Of a stretch of 16,907 nt of DNA, positions 1 through 6,596 are shown piece after piece. The notes below the pieces were generated by a model, which did not search any database, was not told the origin of the DNA, and saw only the letters and a program-made list of their open reading frames with translations. How positions within the stretch are numbered: position 1 is the stretch's first letter; each line of letters begins with the position of its first letter. Both the position numbers and the translations under genes were made by a program. Source of the stretch: Acidilobaceae archaeon (GTDB lineage: Archaea; Thermoproteota; Thermoprotei_A; Sulfolobales; Acidilobaceae); contig JALWEW010000025.1 in the NCBI GenBank assembly GCA_027039295.1, positions 1-16,907 on the forward strand, given 5' to 3'.

Positions 1-994
1 CTCCTGCACGGAGCCAGGGAAGGGAGTAGAGTGGCCTGCTTACTCCAGCCGCCTCTAGGATCTCGCATAGCTTGCATAGCTCCCGGGTGGGGCTCGTGGG
101 TTCCCCACAGCGCTTGCATGGCGGCAGCTCCTCGACGCTGAGCTTGGAAGCAGGCTCAGCGAGGAGCCTGTCAAGAGTCTCCATGAGGCGTAGTAGGCTC
201 CCCGGGGCCTCGGCTTCGAGCGCGTAGAGGGCCTCCCTTATCCTCGCCCGGAGCGTGGGGCGGTAGCGTATGTACATGCACTCGGTCTCTTGGAAGCGGA
301 AGCCCTTGAGGAAGGCGTAGGTCACGGTCTCCCACTCGTATATCTTTCTGAGGGGCTTTATGCGGGGCACGAGCTTGGGGCTCGCGGGCGGTGCTAGGGG
401 GTGCTGCCTGAGGAGCCCCACGATGTCGCCCCTCAGGATGTTTATGAGCGCCGTCTGCGCTTCATCGTCGAGGTTGTGGGCCGTGACGGTCTTGGTTGCA
501 CCGTAGACTCGGGCGTAGTAGTTTATTATCCTCCTCCGTAGGATCCCACAGTATGTGCATGGCGATATTTTCACTCCCCTCTTCCACGCCGAGGACACTA
601 TCTCGCTAAGGTATAGGCCAGTGTACTCTCTTATACTCGTGACTATGAGGTCTACACCCCTCTCCCTAGCATAGACCCTCATCTTCTCTATATCCTCGTG
701 CCTATTGTAGCCGGGTATACCCTCGACTATGGATACAGCGAGCATCCGGGACGGCTTGTATATCATTGTGAGGATGTCGAGTAGAACAAAGCTGTCCTTG
801 CCCCCGCTGAGGGCTAGGAGGAGCGTGTCACCCGGCCTTACCATGCGCCATCTACTTAGCTCGTCCTCAACGCGTCTACGTATGTCGTCGAGGAAGCACT
901 CCCGGCACAGGCGCCTGCCACTGTGGGGCTGGTAGAGTATCGCTGGCCTCGAGTGGCACGAGTCGCAGAGTGTGCTGCCCCTCGGAGAGCTCAT
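1..994 (-). CDS. TtuA/NcsA-type tRNA 2-thiolation ATPase (partial, C-terminus off the left edge)
   Basis: Reading leftward from an ATG at 994, 331 codons are open to the window edge. The protein starts with a zinc ribbon (C10, C13, C30, C33). It then has the PP-loop ATPase signature SGGKDS (63-68), a CTYC pair (146-149) and C239, which are the three cysteines expected to hold the Fe-S cluster, and HNLDDEAQT (173-181). A second zinc ribbon (C293, C296, C307, C310) lies near the end. This is the domain order of the TtuA/NcsA/Ctu1 family, which adenylates U54 or U34 of tRNA and inserts sulfur; thermophiles use it to make heat-stable tRNA. Known homologues are about 310-330 residues, so only a few residues should be missing. 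It starts 7 nt after the upstream helix-turn-helix-like gene, so the two are probably co-transcribed. Family assignment is firm; which uridine is thiolated (54 or 34) cannot be decided from sequence. Confidence 0.92.
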   Translation of the reverse strand, partial: MSSPRGSTLCDSCHSRPAILYQPHSGRRLCRECFLDDIRRRVEDELSRWRMVRPGDTLLLALSGGKDSFVLLDILTMIYKPSRMLAVSIVEGIPGYNRHEDIEKMRVYARERGVDLIVTSIREYTGLYLSEIVSSAWKRGVKISPCTYCGILRRRIINYYARVYGATKTVTAHNLDDEAQTALINILRGDIVGLLRQHPLAPPASPKLVPRIKPLRKIYEWETVTYAFLKGFRFQETECMYIRYRPTLRARIREALYALEAEAPGSLLRLMETLDRLLAEPASKLSVEELPPCKRCGEPTSPTRELCKLCEILEAAGVSRPLYSLPWLRAG

Positions 995-1001
995 GGGCCG
1001 C

Positions 1002-1382
1002 TCATCTCTCCTGGCCGTCGAGCGAGAGGACGTTCATAACATAGTCGTAGAGCCCGTCCTTCTTCAGCCCTCTCTCTAGCCTGTAGAGCTGCTCGGGCGA
1101 CACGCCATAACGCCTGGCTACCCTGTAGGGGGCCACGCCATGAGCCCTGGAGTAGAGGAGAAGCAGGAGGCTCCTAAGAGCCCCGGGGTGCGTAAGTCTA
1201 GAGCGGAACTTGTAGTGCGTCGCAAGCTCCTTCAACACTATCCTCGCGTAGACGCTTCCCTTCACCCACTCGATAATCTCCTCCGGCAATTGGATGCGCT
1301 TCGGCCTCCCTATCCCGTTAACCACTAGGGTGTTACCGTCGACGAACTCTATCATATTCTCTATGAAGGGCCCCCTGGCCAA
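1002..1382 (-). CDS. small conserved-looking protein with C-terminal helix-turn-helix-like segment, function unknown
   Basis: This 126-residue soluble, basic protein is not one I recognise. Residues about 81-104 (HGVAPYRVARRYGVSPEQLY) have the spacing of a helix-turn-helix: a helix, a Gly-Val turn and a recognition-like helix. The N-terminal 40 residues look like a small beta unit. It begins at TTG 1382 behind a G-rich GGGGTG stretch; an in-frame ATG at 1355 is the alternative start and would remove nine residues. It lies 7 nt upstream of the tRNA thiolation gene on the same strand, downstream of tRNA-Trp. A role as transcription regulator or RNA-binding helper of the thiolation enzyme is inference from position only. 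A TATA-like element at 1415-1429 could drive the pair. Confidence 0.65.
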   Translation of the reverse strand: MARGPFIENMIEFVDGNTLVVNGIGRPKRIQLPEEIIEWVKGSVYARIVLKELATHYKFRSRLTHPGALRSLLLLLYSRAHGVAPYRVARRYGVSPEQLYRLERGLKKDGLYDYVMNVLSLDGQER

Positions 1383-1414
1383 GCCCGCACCCCAAGCCCA
1401 ACGGCTCTAGGGGA

Positions 1415-1429
1415 GTTAATAGAAGCTTT
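1415..1429 (-). promoter_or_regulatory. candidate BRE/TATA promoter for the helix-turn-helix/thiolase pair
   Basis: Read on the minus strand this is AAAGCTTCTATTAAC, an AT-rich island in GC-rich sequence. It lies about 33-47 nt before the TTG start at 1382, which fits a short-leader archaeal transcript. It resembles the element ahead of tRNA-Trp (AAAGCTTTATTC). Confidence 0.45.
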
Positions 1430-1459
1430 CACCAAGCAGGAGGGCCCGTGCAGCCCATG

Positions 1460-1565
1460 TGGTGGGCCCGGGGGGACTCGAACCCCCGACCTACGGGTCT
1501 CTCCGAGGTAGGCCTATCCCCCCGGCTCTGGAGCCCGCCGCTCTGCCTGGCTGAGCTACGGGCCC
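1460..1565 (-). tRNA. trnW: tRNA-Trp (anticodon CCA) with a 29-nt intron at 37/38, CCA encoded
   Basis: The cloverleaf reads on the minus strand from 1565: acceptor GGGCCCG pairing with CGGGCCC (1470-1464), D arm GCTC/GAGC, anticodon stem GCGGG/CCCGT with loop CTCCAGA, T arm GGGGG-TTCGAGT-CCCCC, discriminator A (1463) and an encoded CCA (1462-1460). The anticodon CCA gives Trp. Exon 1 is 1565-1528 and exon 2 is 1498-1463, giving a 74-nt mature body. The intron makes a textbook bulge-helix-bulge: central helix CTCC/GGAG flanked by two AGA bulges, each cut between G and A. tRNA-Trp introns at 37/38 are common in archaea. Confidence 0.96.
1499..1527 (-). other. tRNA-Trp intron (canonical position 37/38)
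   Basis: This 29-nt intron lies between exons 1565-1528 and 1498-1463. The 5' bulge (AG^A) and the 3' bulge (AG^A) flank the four-pair helix CTCC/GGAG, as the archaeal splicing endonuclease requires. The remaining part can fold into a small hairpin around TAGGCCTA. Confidence 0.9.
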
Positions 1566-1595
1566 AGCCGTGTAGTACTTGGAGAGCCGGGGGGC

Positions 1596-1608
1596 GAATA
1601 AAGCTTTG
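1596..1608 (-). promoter_or_regulatory. TATA promoter of tRNA-Trp
   Basis: On the minus strand the sequence is CAAAGCTTTATTC, centred about 35 nt before the mature tRNA 5' end at 1565. An A-rich BRE-like half precedes a CTTTATT box. The spacing implies a transcript start about ten bases ahead of the tRNA. Confidence 0.65.
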
Positions 1609-1692
1609 CCCGTGGAATCGAGGGGCTGGCGCGGCGCCCGATGAAGAGGGAACCCGGGTTGAATACAGACCACAGGCTAGCCGCGGGATGAC

Positions 1693-2244
1693 GTGAAGGC
1701 CCGCATGGACTGGGCGCCGCGCCAGCGGGGTGTGAAGGCCTTGGAGCTGGAGGAGGCTGCCGTCCTGGTGCTCCTATCCCCCGGAGGCTATGTGCTCTTG
1801 GAGCGTAAGAGTTGCTCCCAGGGTTCTCCCTGGGCTTGCGACGTCGCGCTACCAGGAGGGCGTATACGGCCCGGGGAGGACTCTATTGCGGCGGCGCTGC
1901 GCGAGGCTTGGGAGGAGGCCTGGGTTAACCCGGCCTACGTGAGGATCCTCTGCCTCGGCCCTCTGCATGCCACCTCAAGGGGCTCCATCGTCGTTAGGCC
2001 TATCATAGCGGTCACGCGGGGCCCCCTCTGCGTTAAGCCCAATTCTAGCGAGGTTGACACGGTGTTCTGGGCGTCGCTGGAGACTGTTGCGGGCGCCAGG
2101 CCCGCTAGGCTACGGCATCCGAGAGACTTCGAGGTCATGGGCGTCGAGCTTGAGGGGGGGCTGATCGTGTGGGGCTTAACACTAAGAATCCTGCACTGGG
2201 TATACTCCTCGCTGGAGCGCCTCATCGGGCTGGGGAGGTGCTAG
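1693..2244 (+). CDS. Nudix hydrolase with a variant Nudix box
   Basis: This 183-residue protein has a Nudix fold. Residues 56-78 hold the Nudix box: G56, E62, R70-E71 and E74-E75, the residues that bind the metals and catalyse pyrophosphate cleavage. LPGG (53-56) precedes it, as in nucleotide/CoA-type Nudix enzymes. The consensus Gly near the end of the box is Trp77 (EEAWV), which is unusual. The C-terminal part (HPRDFEVMGVELEGGLIVWG) recalls the CoA pyrophosphatase (NudL-like) subgroup, but substrate is not certain. The start is GTG 1693; an ATG at 1705 is the alternative. A weak TATA-like TTGAATAC near 1659-1666 lies about 30 nt upstream, consistent with a leaderless message. A DJ-1/PfpI gene follows after 4 nt, so the two probably form an operon. 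Confidence 0.85.
   Translation: MKARMDWAPRQRGVKALELEEAAVLVLLSPGGYVLLERKSCSQGSPWACDVALPGGRIRPGEDSIAAALREAWEEAWVNPAYVRILCLGPLHATSRGSIVVRPIIAVTRGPLCVKPNSSEVDTVFWASLETVAGARPARLRHPRDFEVMGVELEGGLIVWGLTLRILHWVYSSLERLIGLGRC
2234..2240 (+). promoter_or_regulatory. strong ribosome binding site that fixes the TTG start of the PfpI gene
   Basis: GGAGGTG matches the anti-Shine-Dalgarno complement exactly and lies inside the last codons of the Nudix gene, 8 nt before TTG 2249. It supports that non-ATG start. Confidence 0.7.
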
Positions 2245-2248
2245 GGCC

Positions 2249-2821
2249 TTGAGTCCCAGAGCTGTTATTGTGGCGGAGGACGATGTTGATGACCTCGAGT
2301 TATACTACTCGATGTATAGGATGAAGGAGCTGGGCTTTGAGACGTACCTGGCAGCCTCGAGGAAGACAAGTGAGTACCTGACGCTAGGCCCCCGGGGAGA
2401 GCCTGTCCCGGCTCCGAGGAGGATCCGGGGGAAGAGGGGGATAGAGTTCACCGTTGACATAGAATTCCGGGAGGCACTGGAGATGGAGTGGGACGCCCTA
2501 GTCATACCGGGCGGCAGGGGCCCCGAGCGAGCGAGACTGAGCCGAGAGGCTGTGGAGCTAGTCAGGAGGCTTGCATCCAATGGAATCCCCGTGATAGCGA
2601 TATGCCACGGTCCCTTACTCCTAGCGAGTGCCGGGGTCATCCGGGGGAGGAGAGTGACGGGGCATCCCGGTATAGCCGATGACCTAGTAAATGCTGGCGC
2701 CACTTACACGGGAAGCCCCGCTGAGAGGGACTCGAACATAGTGACTACGAGGCACACAACTACCATACACGAGGGCTTCAGGCTCTACGTGCAATTGCTC
2801 CGCGAGAGAGGGTTAGTATGA
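2249..2821 (+). CDS. DJ-1/PfpI family protein (class I glutamine amidotransferase-like)
   Basis: This 190-residue cytosolic protein has the PfpI/DJ-1 flavodoxin-like fold. The nucleophile elbow is AICHGP with Cys119-His120. VIPGG (85-89) is the preceding conserved strand-loop, and E17 in DDLELYY is the likely partner acid. Family members act as proteases, chaperones or protein/nucleotide deglycases repairing methylglyoxal damage; which applies here is not visible. It is somewhat longer than the about 166-residue Pyrococcus PfpI because of extra residues at about 43-64. Translation starts at TTG 2249, supported by an 8-nt spaced GGAGGTG. It is 4 nt downstream of a Nudix gene, suggesting a small damage-repair/clean-up operon (inference). 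It converges on the UMP kinase gene with only 11 nt between stop codons. Confidence 0.9.
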   Translation: MSPRAVIVAEDDVDDLELYYSMYRMKELGFETYLAASRKTSEYLTLGPRGEPVPAPRRIRGKRGIEFTVDIEFREALEMEWDALVIPGGRGPERARLSREAVELVRRLASNGIPVIAICHGPLLLASAGVIRGRRVTGHPGIADDLVNAGATYTGSPAERDSNIVTTRHTTTIHEGFRLYVQLLRERGLV

Positions 2822-2832
2822 GGCATCACGGC

Positions 2833-3540
2833 CTAGCCCCGGCCGGGCTCTACGAGGGTGAAGGCTCCGGTGCCGTCTAGGGCCTCTAGGATCCTCCTGG
2901 GGTCCCCTCCGTCCATGAAGATTATTTTGATGGCGCTCCTCTCAACCATGTTCAGAGCAACAGCGTCGAATAAGGCGTAGCCCCCCGGCGTCTGGCTGAG
3001 GCCCTCTATAACCCTCCTTAGGTCGGAGTAGGAGGCCCTCTCGAGCCTCCGCGAGCCGGGCACGCCCGGCGCGGGGTAGTAGACTCCGTCCACGCCCTTC
3101 AATAGGTTAACTAGGACACCGGCCCCCATGGCCTCCGCTAGTGAGGCGGCGACGGCGTTAGTACTCTGCCCGGGCTGGAGGCCCCCCATCACCACCGCCT
3201 TCCAGCTAGACAGCAGGTCTAGTGCTTCCTCCACGCTCTCCGGGACCCTCAGCGGAGCAAGTGGGTGGAGCGATGCCGCTACTAGGAAGGCGTTGAAGCG
3301 CGAGGCTCTGATTCCAGCGATGTCGAGCACCGAGAGCCCAAGGCCGAGTGGCTTCAGGGCCTCTATAGCCTCGCGTGCCAGCGGGCCCCCGCCCACCACG
3401 AGGCCGAGCCTCCCGCACCTCTTCACGAGGAGCCCCGCGGCGTCCCTCAGGGAGCCCACGTACTCGCTGCTCGGGGGGTAGACTAGGGAGCCGCTAACCT
3501 TAACCACCACGCCTCCAGGCCTGCACTCCACGCGCCCCAT
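2833..3540 (-). CDS. pyrH: archaeal-type uridylate (UMP) kinase
   Basis: This amino-acid kinase family protein makes UDP from UMP and ATP in pyrimidine biosynthesis. Numbered from ATG 3540 (235 residues), it shows the N-terminal strand VVVKVSGSL, VVGGGPLARE (48-57), DIAGIRASRFNA (73-84), GGLQPGQSTNAVAA (119-132) and GVDGVYYPAP (149-158). This order and the GGxxPGxSTxxVAA motif are typical of archaeal PyrH rather than isopentenyl phosphate kinase, which would carry a conserved His after its Gly loop. The usual N in TNVDG is K here. The start is uncertain: TTG 3549, ATG 3540 and GTG 3531 are all in frame. All lie inside the 3' end of the upstream membrane protein gene (stop at 3500), an overlap of 32-50 nt. 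It is the last gene of an operon with that protein and an exported acylase. Confidence 0.87.
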   Translation of the reverse strand: MGRVECRPGGVVVKVSGSLVYPPSSEYVGSLRDAAGLLVKRCGRLGLVVGGGPLAREAIEALKPLGLGLSVLDIAGIRASRFNAFLVAASLHPLAPLRVPESVEEALDLLSSWKAVVMGGLQPGQSTNAVAASLAEAMGAGVLVNLLKGVDGVYYPAPGVPGSRRLERASYSDLRRVIEGLSQTPGGYALFDAVALNMVERSAIKIIFMDGGDPRRILEALDGTGAFTLVEPGRG

Positions 3541-3898
3541 GCCAGGCAACCACGGCCACCCCCGCTGGCACGAGGAGACTATAGAGGAAGCCCACCACCA
3601 GGGGAGTCCACCCCGTCACCCTAGCGAGTCCAGCCACGAAGCCCTCCACGGGGCTAGCGGCCAGCAGGGTCAAGTGCCCCGAGATGCCGCCTAGACCCGA
3701 GGCCAGCGCGCCCCAGAGGGGGCCTGAGGCCAGCGCGCCCGCGAGGCCCGCGGCTAAGGCGGCGGCGTAGAGGTTCCAGGGATTGGGTGCTGCGACGAGT
3801 AGGACAGCATAGAAGACATAGGCTAGAATATACGCTCCGGCGAAGAGCGCTTCCCTCGAGAGGCTTCTCCTCCGCGTCAACCCCTGACTCACCCCCAC
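3500..3898 (-). CDS. small multi-pass membrane protein, function unknown
   Basis: The protein has 132 residues with a short basic N-terminus (TRRRS) and about four hydrophobic segments, near 17-37, 42-64, 66-90 and 98-120, separated by Gly/Ala-rich turns. It ends in a basic tail (WRRGG). I do not recognise the family. Start codons GTG 3898 and GTG 3892 are both possible; the second gives a four-base GTGA overlap with the stop of the upstream acylase gene and is attractive for coupled translation. Its 3' end overlaps the start of the UMP kinase gene. The context suggests a membrane partner of the anchored acylase, which is inference only. Confidence 0.7.
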   Translation of the reverse strand: MGVSQGLTRRRSLSREALFAGAYILAYVFYAVLLVAAPNPWNLYAAALAAGLAGALASGPLWGALASGLGGISGHLTLLAASPVEGFVAGLARVTGWTPLVVGFLYSLLVPAGVAVVAWHGARGVQAWRRGG

Positions 3899-6468
3899 GC
3901 GTTTATCACAAGCCTTGCACCACTGCTCGGCGGTTTAGCGGCCAGGTCTAACGAGACGTAGCCTCCCCGGGCCCAGATGCGGTAGAGGTCAGAGTAGTGG
4001 GGGCTGAAGGGGCTGCCGCTCTCGCCTCCCGGTATGGAGACCAGTATCCTCGTCGTGCCTAGGTCGCATATCACTCTCGCAATAGAGGCTACACCAACGG
4101 GTGCTCCCCGGGTAGCGCTTACCTCTGAGGGTCTCGCGAGGAGCACGCTATCCGGCCCGCCTGGAGCGCTGACTCGCCCGAGGTTCAGGCCCGGCAGGAG
4201 CCAGCCTAGGGGGCTCCTCGGCTGGTAGTAGTGGAAGCGGCCGTACCTCCAGTTGGACACGTTTTTGCTATCGTAGAACTCCTCGAGTATGTGTATTGCC
4301 TTGGAGAGTGTTGAGACTGCGAGTTCCTCGGGGTAGCCCTTGTTGATATAGTCGTATACCCACTCCTCACCGTTGGAATAGGCCTCCAGGAGTGTTAGGG
4401 TCCACCTGAGCCTAGCGCCCTCGAACGCCTCGCTATAGTTACCTCCCAAGAGGTGGTTCCACAACTCCTTGGTGTAGAGGCTAGTCCACACGAGCGCTAT
4501 AGTCGACATGGTAGAGTTCAGGCTCGTGTCGCCCCTCCATGCCATGAGACCCGATATAACCTTCGCTTCTAGGGGTGTGAGCTTCGCTGGCACGGCTGAG
4601 GCGAGGCCCACTAGTAGCCTGGTATACTCCAGGAGCCCTAGATCCACGGTATCGTTTAGTATGGCCTCGGCCTCGCTAGCGTTTATGCCGAGGGGCCTGG
4701 CTATATAGGATTTTACTAGTTCGAAGAGCCTCTTGGCCCTATAACCGCTACTGTACTCGTATCCATAGATTATCCTGCCCGAGGGTGTGGTGCAGTTGCC
4801 CAGGAAAGGCGCATTGTTAGCGTTAGCGAGGAAAGGTCTCCTGGGGTCTACAACCACTCGCAGGCTCGTCTTCGGGATGAGGCCAGCCCAGAGGCCCTGG
4901 CCCGCGCTGGCGTTAAAGGGTAGGAACCCTGTGTTAACCGCCTTGAGCCCACGGTACTCTATGAGTGGTAAGTTAATGCGGAGCGGCAGGTAGCCTACGG
5001 GGCTCCAAGCAATGTGCCCCCCAGTATCCGCCACGAAGAGGTTCAGCAGGGGCGTCCCCAGCGTTAGCTGCGCTCTGAGGGCGTCCTTGTAGTCCCTGGC
5101 TAGGTTGAGCCTCCAAAGGAACGCCAGCTCGTTGCTGCTATAGTAAAAAGTCCACCTGACGGCGTAGGACTCGTTGCCATAGCCGATGAGCGGGCCTACC
5201 AGTGTGTATGTCGCATTTACAGTAGCAACCGTGTATTTCCTCTTCAGGGGATTCCACACCTCTACGTGTACCTCCTTCTCCACAGGCTTGTGCCAGGTGC
5301 CATTGTAGAAGTACTCTCCCCTTGAGTTCCACTTGAAGTAGTAGAAGTCGATCTGGTCAGCCATTGATGAGGTGAAGCCCCACGCTACGAAGAGGTTTCT
5401 CCCAACGAAGACGAAGGGGGTCCCCGGCAAGACGAGGCCGGCGACGTGGAAGGATGGCGTCGTTAGCTGCACTATGAGCCAGAGGGGAGGAGCGGTTAGC
5501 GAGTCGTGCAGGTCGTCCACCAGGAGTGTTCCGTGGTCGGTGGTGAACGCTGGGTTTATGGCGAAGGCAGAGCTCGCGGGCTCCCCACCCGTGGCTATTC
5601 GGAGCCACTCCTCTAGGGGCTCGAGGTCCTCCAGAGCCTTGCTTACTCTGGGCGCCTTAGAGGGGTTATACACAGGCGGTGACAAGGGCGTGGGCCCGGG
5701 GCTCCAGCGCTTCGACTCGTTGCAGTACGCCGTATAGGGGGGCCACGCATGGCCTACGCCCAAGTGCAGCAGTAGACCAGGGCCCCACCTCTGGACTAGC
5801 TTCTCCAGGGCCAGGTCAGACTCGCTGAAGGAGTAGAGGAGTGCTGGTAGCTTGGATACCGCGAAGACGTCCGTGTAATTCCATGGAGAGGGCTTCTGAC
5901 CGAGCAAGCGGTATTCGAGTGGCTCCATGTCATGGCTGTTCACGTAATTTATGTAATCGTTGATGCCTAAGATGAAGTATCTTATGAGGTTGTTCATATC
6001 CCTGAGGGCCGGGTCTCTCAGGGAGGCGAGGGCCTGCTTTCTCACGGCATCCGGCACGCCCAGCTTTATGACTATGCGGTCGCTGGGCAGGGCCTGCGGC
6101 CCTATGAGCCCGGCTAGCCTGCCCTCGGGGATCCTGCGTAGGAGGTCCATCTGGAATAGCCTGAGCCCCGCCTCCACCCAGCCCAGGGCGTAGAAGCCAG
6201 CCTCGTCTGTGGTGGCATAGATGTGGGGGATACCGTACTGGTCCCAAGCGACGACCGCCGACCCCGGCACGCCGGGTGCTATGAGCCTTGTGGTGAGCAG
6301 CTTGGAGGCCTTAGCCGAGGCCCCTATGCCGTGTACCGGGTCTATGAGGGAGAGATATGCCGGCCCTAGTGGGAGGGGGGCTATTGCTAGCGTGAGGGCC
6401 CCGATTACTATGAGTACCTCGATGAATGTGATGAGTCTCCGCGGGTATCCCAATAATGCGACCCCCAT
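3889..6468 (-). CDS. membrane-anchored penicillin acylase-family Ntn hydrolase
   Basis: This 859-residue protein belongs to the penicillin amidase (S45) family, which hydrolyses amide bonds of N-acyl substrates. An N-terminal hydrophobic helix (about 12-32) should export and anchor it outside the cell. DQYGIPHIYATT (76-87) and the following segment match the A-chain start. ASSAFAI at 298-304 aligns with the SNMWVI start of the E. coli B chain, making Ser299 the likely autocatalytic nucleophile. TTDHGTLLVDDLH (309-321) and the later ANNAPF segment, which holds the oxyanion-hole Asn, also fit. The spacer before Ser299 should be cleaved to give two chains. N-glycosylation sequons are numerous, as expected for an archaeal surface protein. 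The ATG at 6468 sits about 27 nt behind a TATA box, so the message is probably leaderless. The natural substrate is unknown; acyl-lactones and N-acyl amino acids are candidates only. Confidence 0.88.
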   Translation of the reverse strand: MGVALLGYPRRLITFIEVLIVIGALTLAIAPLPLGPAYLSLIDPVHGIGASAKASKLLTTRLIAPGVPGSAVVAWDQYGIPHIYATTDEAGFYALGWVEAGLRLFQMDLLRRIPEGRLAGLIGPQALPSDRIVIKLGVPDAVRKQALASLRDPALRDMNNLIRYFILGINDYINYVNSHDMEPLEYRLLGQKPSPWNYTDVFAVSKLPALLYSFSESDLALEKLVQRWGPGLLLHLGVGHAWPPYTAYCNESKRWSPGPTPLSPPVYNPSKAPRVSKALEDLEPLEEWLRIATGGEPASSAFAINPAFTTDHGTLLVDDLHDSLTAPPLWLIVQLTTPSFHVAGLVLPGTPFVFVGRNLFVAWGFTSSMADQIDFYYFKWNSRGEYFYNGTWHKPVEKEVHVEVWNPLKRKYTVATVNATYTLVGPLIGYGNESYAVRWTFYYSSNELAFLWRLNLARDYKDALRAQLTLGTPLLNLFVADTGGHIAWSPVGYLPLRINLPLIEYRGLKAVNTGFLPFNASAGQGLWAGLIPKTSLRVVVDPRRPFLANANNAPFLGNCTTPSGRIIYGYEYSSGYRAKRLFELVKSYIARPLGINASEAEAILNDTVDLGLLEYTRLLVGLASAVPAKLTPLEAKVISGLMAWRGDTSLNSTMSTIALVWTSLYTKELWNHLLGGNYSEAFEGARLRWTLTLLEAYSNGEEWVYDYINKGYPEELAVSTLSKAIHILEEFYDSKNVSNWRYGRFHYYQPRSPLGWLLPGLNLGRVSAPGGPDSVLLARPSEVSATRGAPVGVASIARVICDLGTTRILVSIPGGESGSPFSPHYSDLYRIWARGGYVSLDLAAKPPSSGARLVINAWG

Positions 6469-6490
6469 TCAGGGGGCCTCGAGTAGCCTT

Positions 6491-6501
6491 AGATAATAAG
6501 G
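6491..6501 (-). promoter_or_regulatory. TATA promoter of the acylase operon
   Basis: On the minus strand the sequence is CCTTATTATCT, centred about 27-30 nt before ATG 6468. The spacing places the transcript start at or very near the A of the ATG. It lies back to back with the mevalonate operon promoter. Confidence 0.6.
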
Positions 6502-6542
6502 ACTAGTTCGACCATAGTCTAACGGTGGTATACTGGCTGTCT

Positions 6543-6553
6543 AAGTTTTTTAG
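6543..6553 (+). promoter_or_regulatory. TATA-like promoter of the mevalonate operon
   Basis: AAGTTTTTTAG is the only AT-rich run close to the TTG start at 6597. A transcript start about 25 nt downstream would leave a leader of roughly 20-25 nt that includes part of the hairpin at 6568-6587. Confidence 0.5.
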
Positions 6554-6567
6554 CGGGATCCACCCCA

Positions 6568-6587
6568 GCCCCCGCAGGCCTGGGGGC
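6568..6587 (+). promoter_or_regulatory. GC-rich inverted repeat just ahead of the HMG-CoA synthase start
   Basis: GCCCCC (6568-6573) can pair with GGGGGC (6582-6587) around an eight-base loop, nine bases before the TTG start. The GGGGG arm is also the only Shine-Dalgarno-like run, so folding could mask it. A regulatory role is inference. An alternative pairing CCCCAG/CTGGGG covers the same region. Confidence 0.35.
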
Positions 6588-6596
6588 GCATCCTGA

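Noticed and set aside
2833..3540. Isopentenyl phosphate kinase, tempting because of the nearby mevalonate operon
   Set aside because: The motifs GIRASRFNA and GGLQPGQSTNAVAA are those of archaeal UMP kinase, and the conserved His of isopentenyl phosphate kinase is not seen after the Gly loop.
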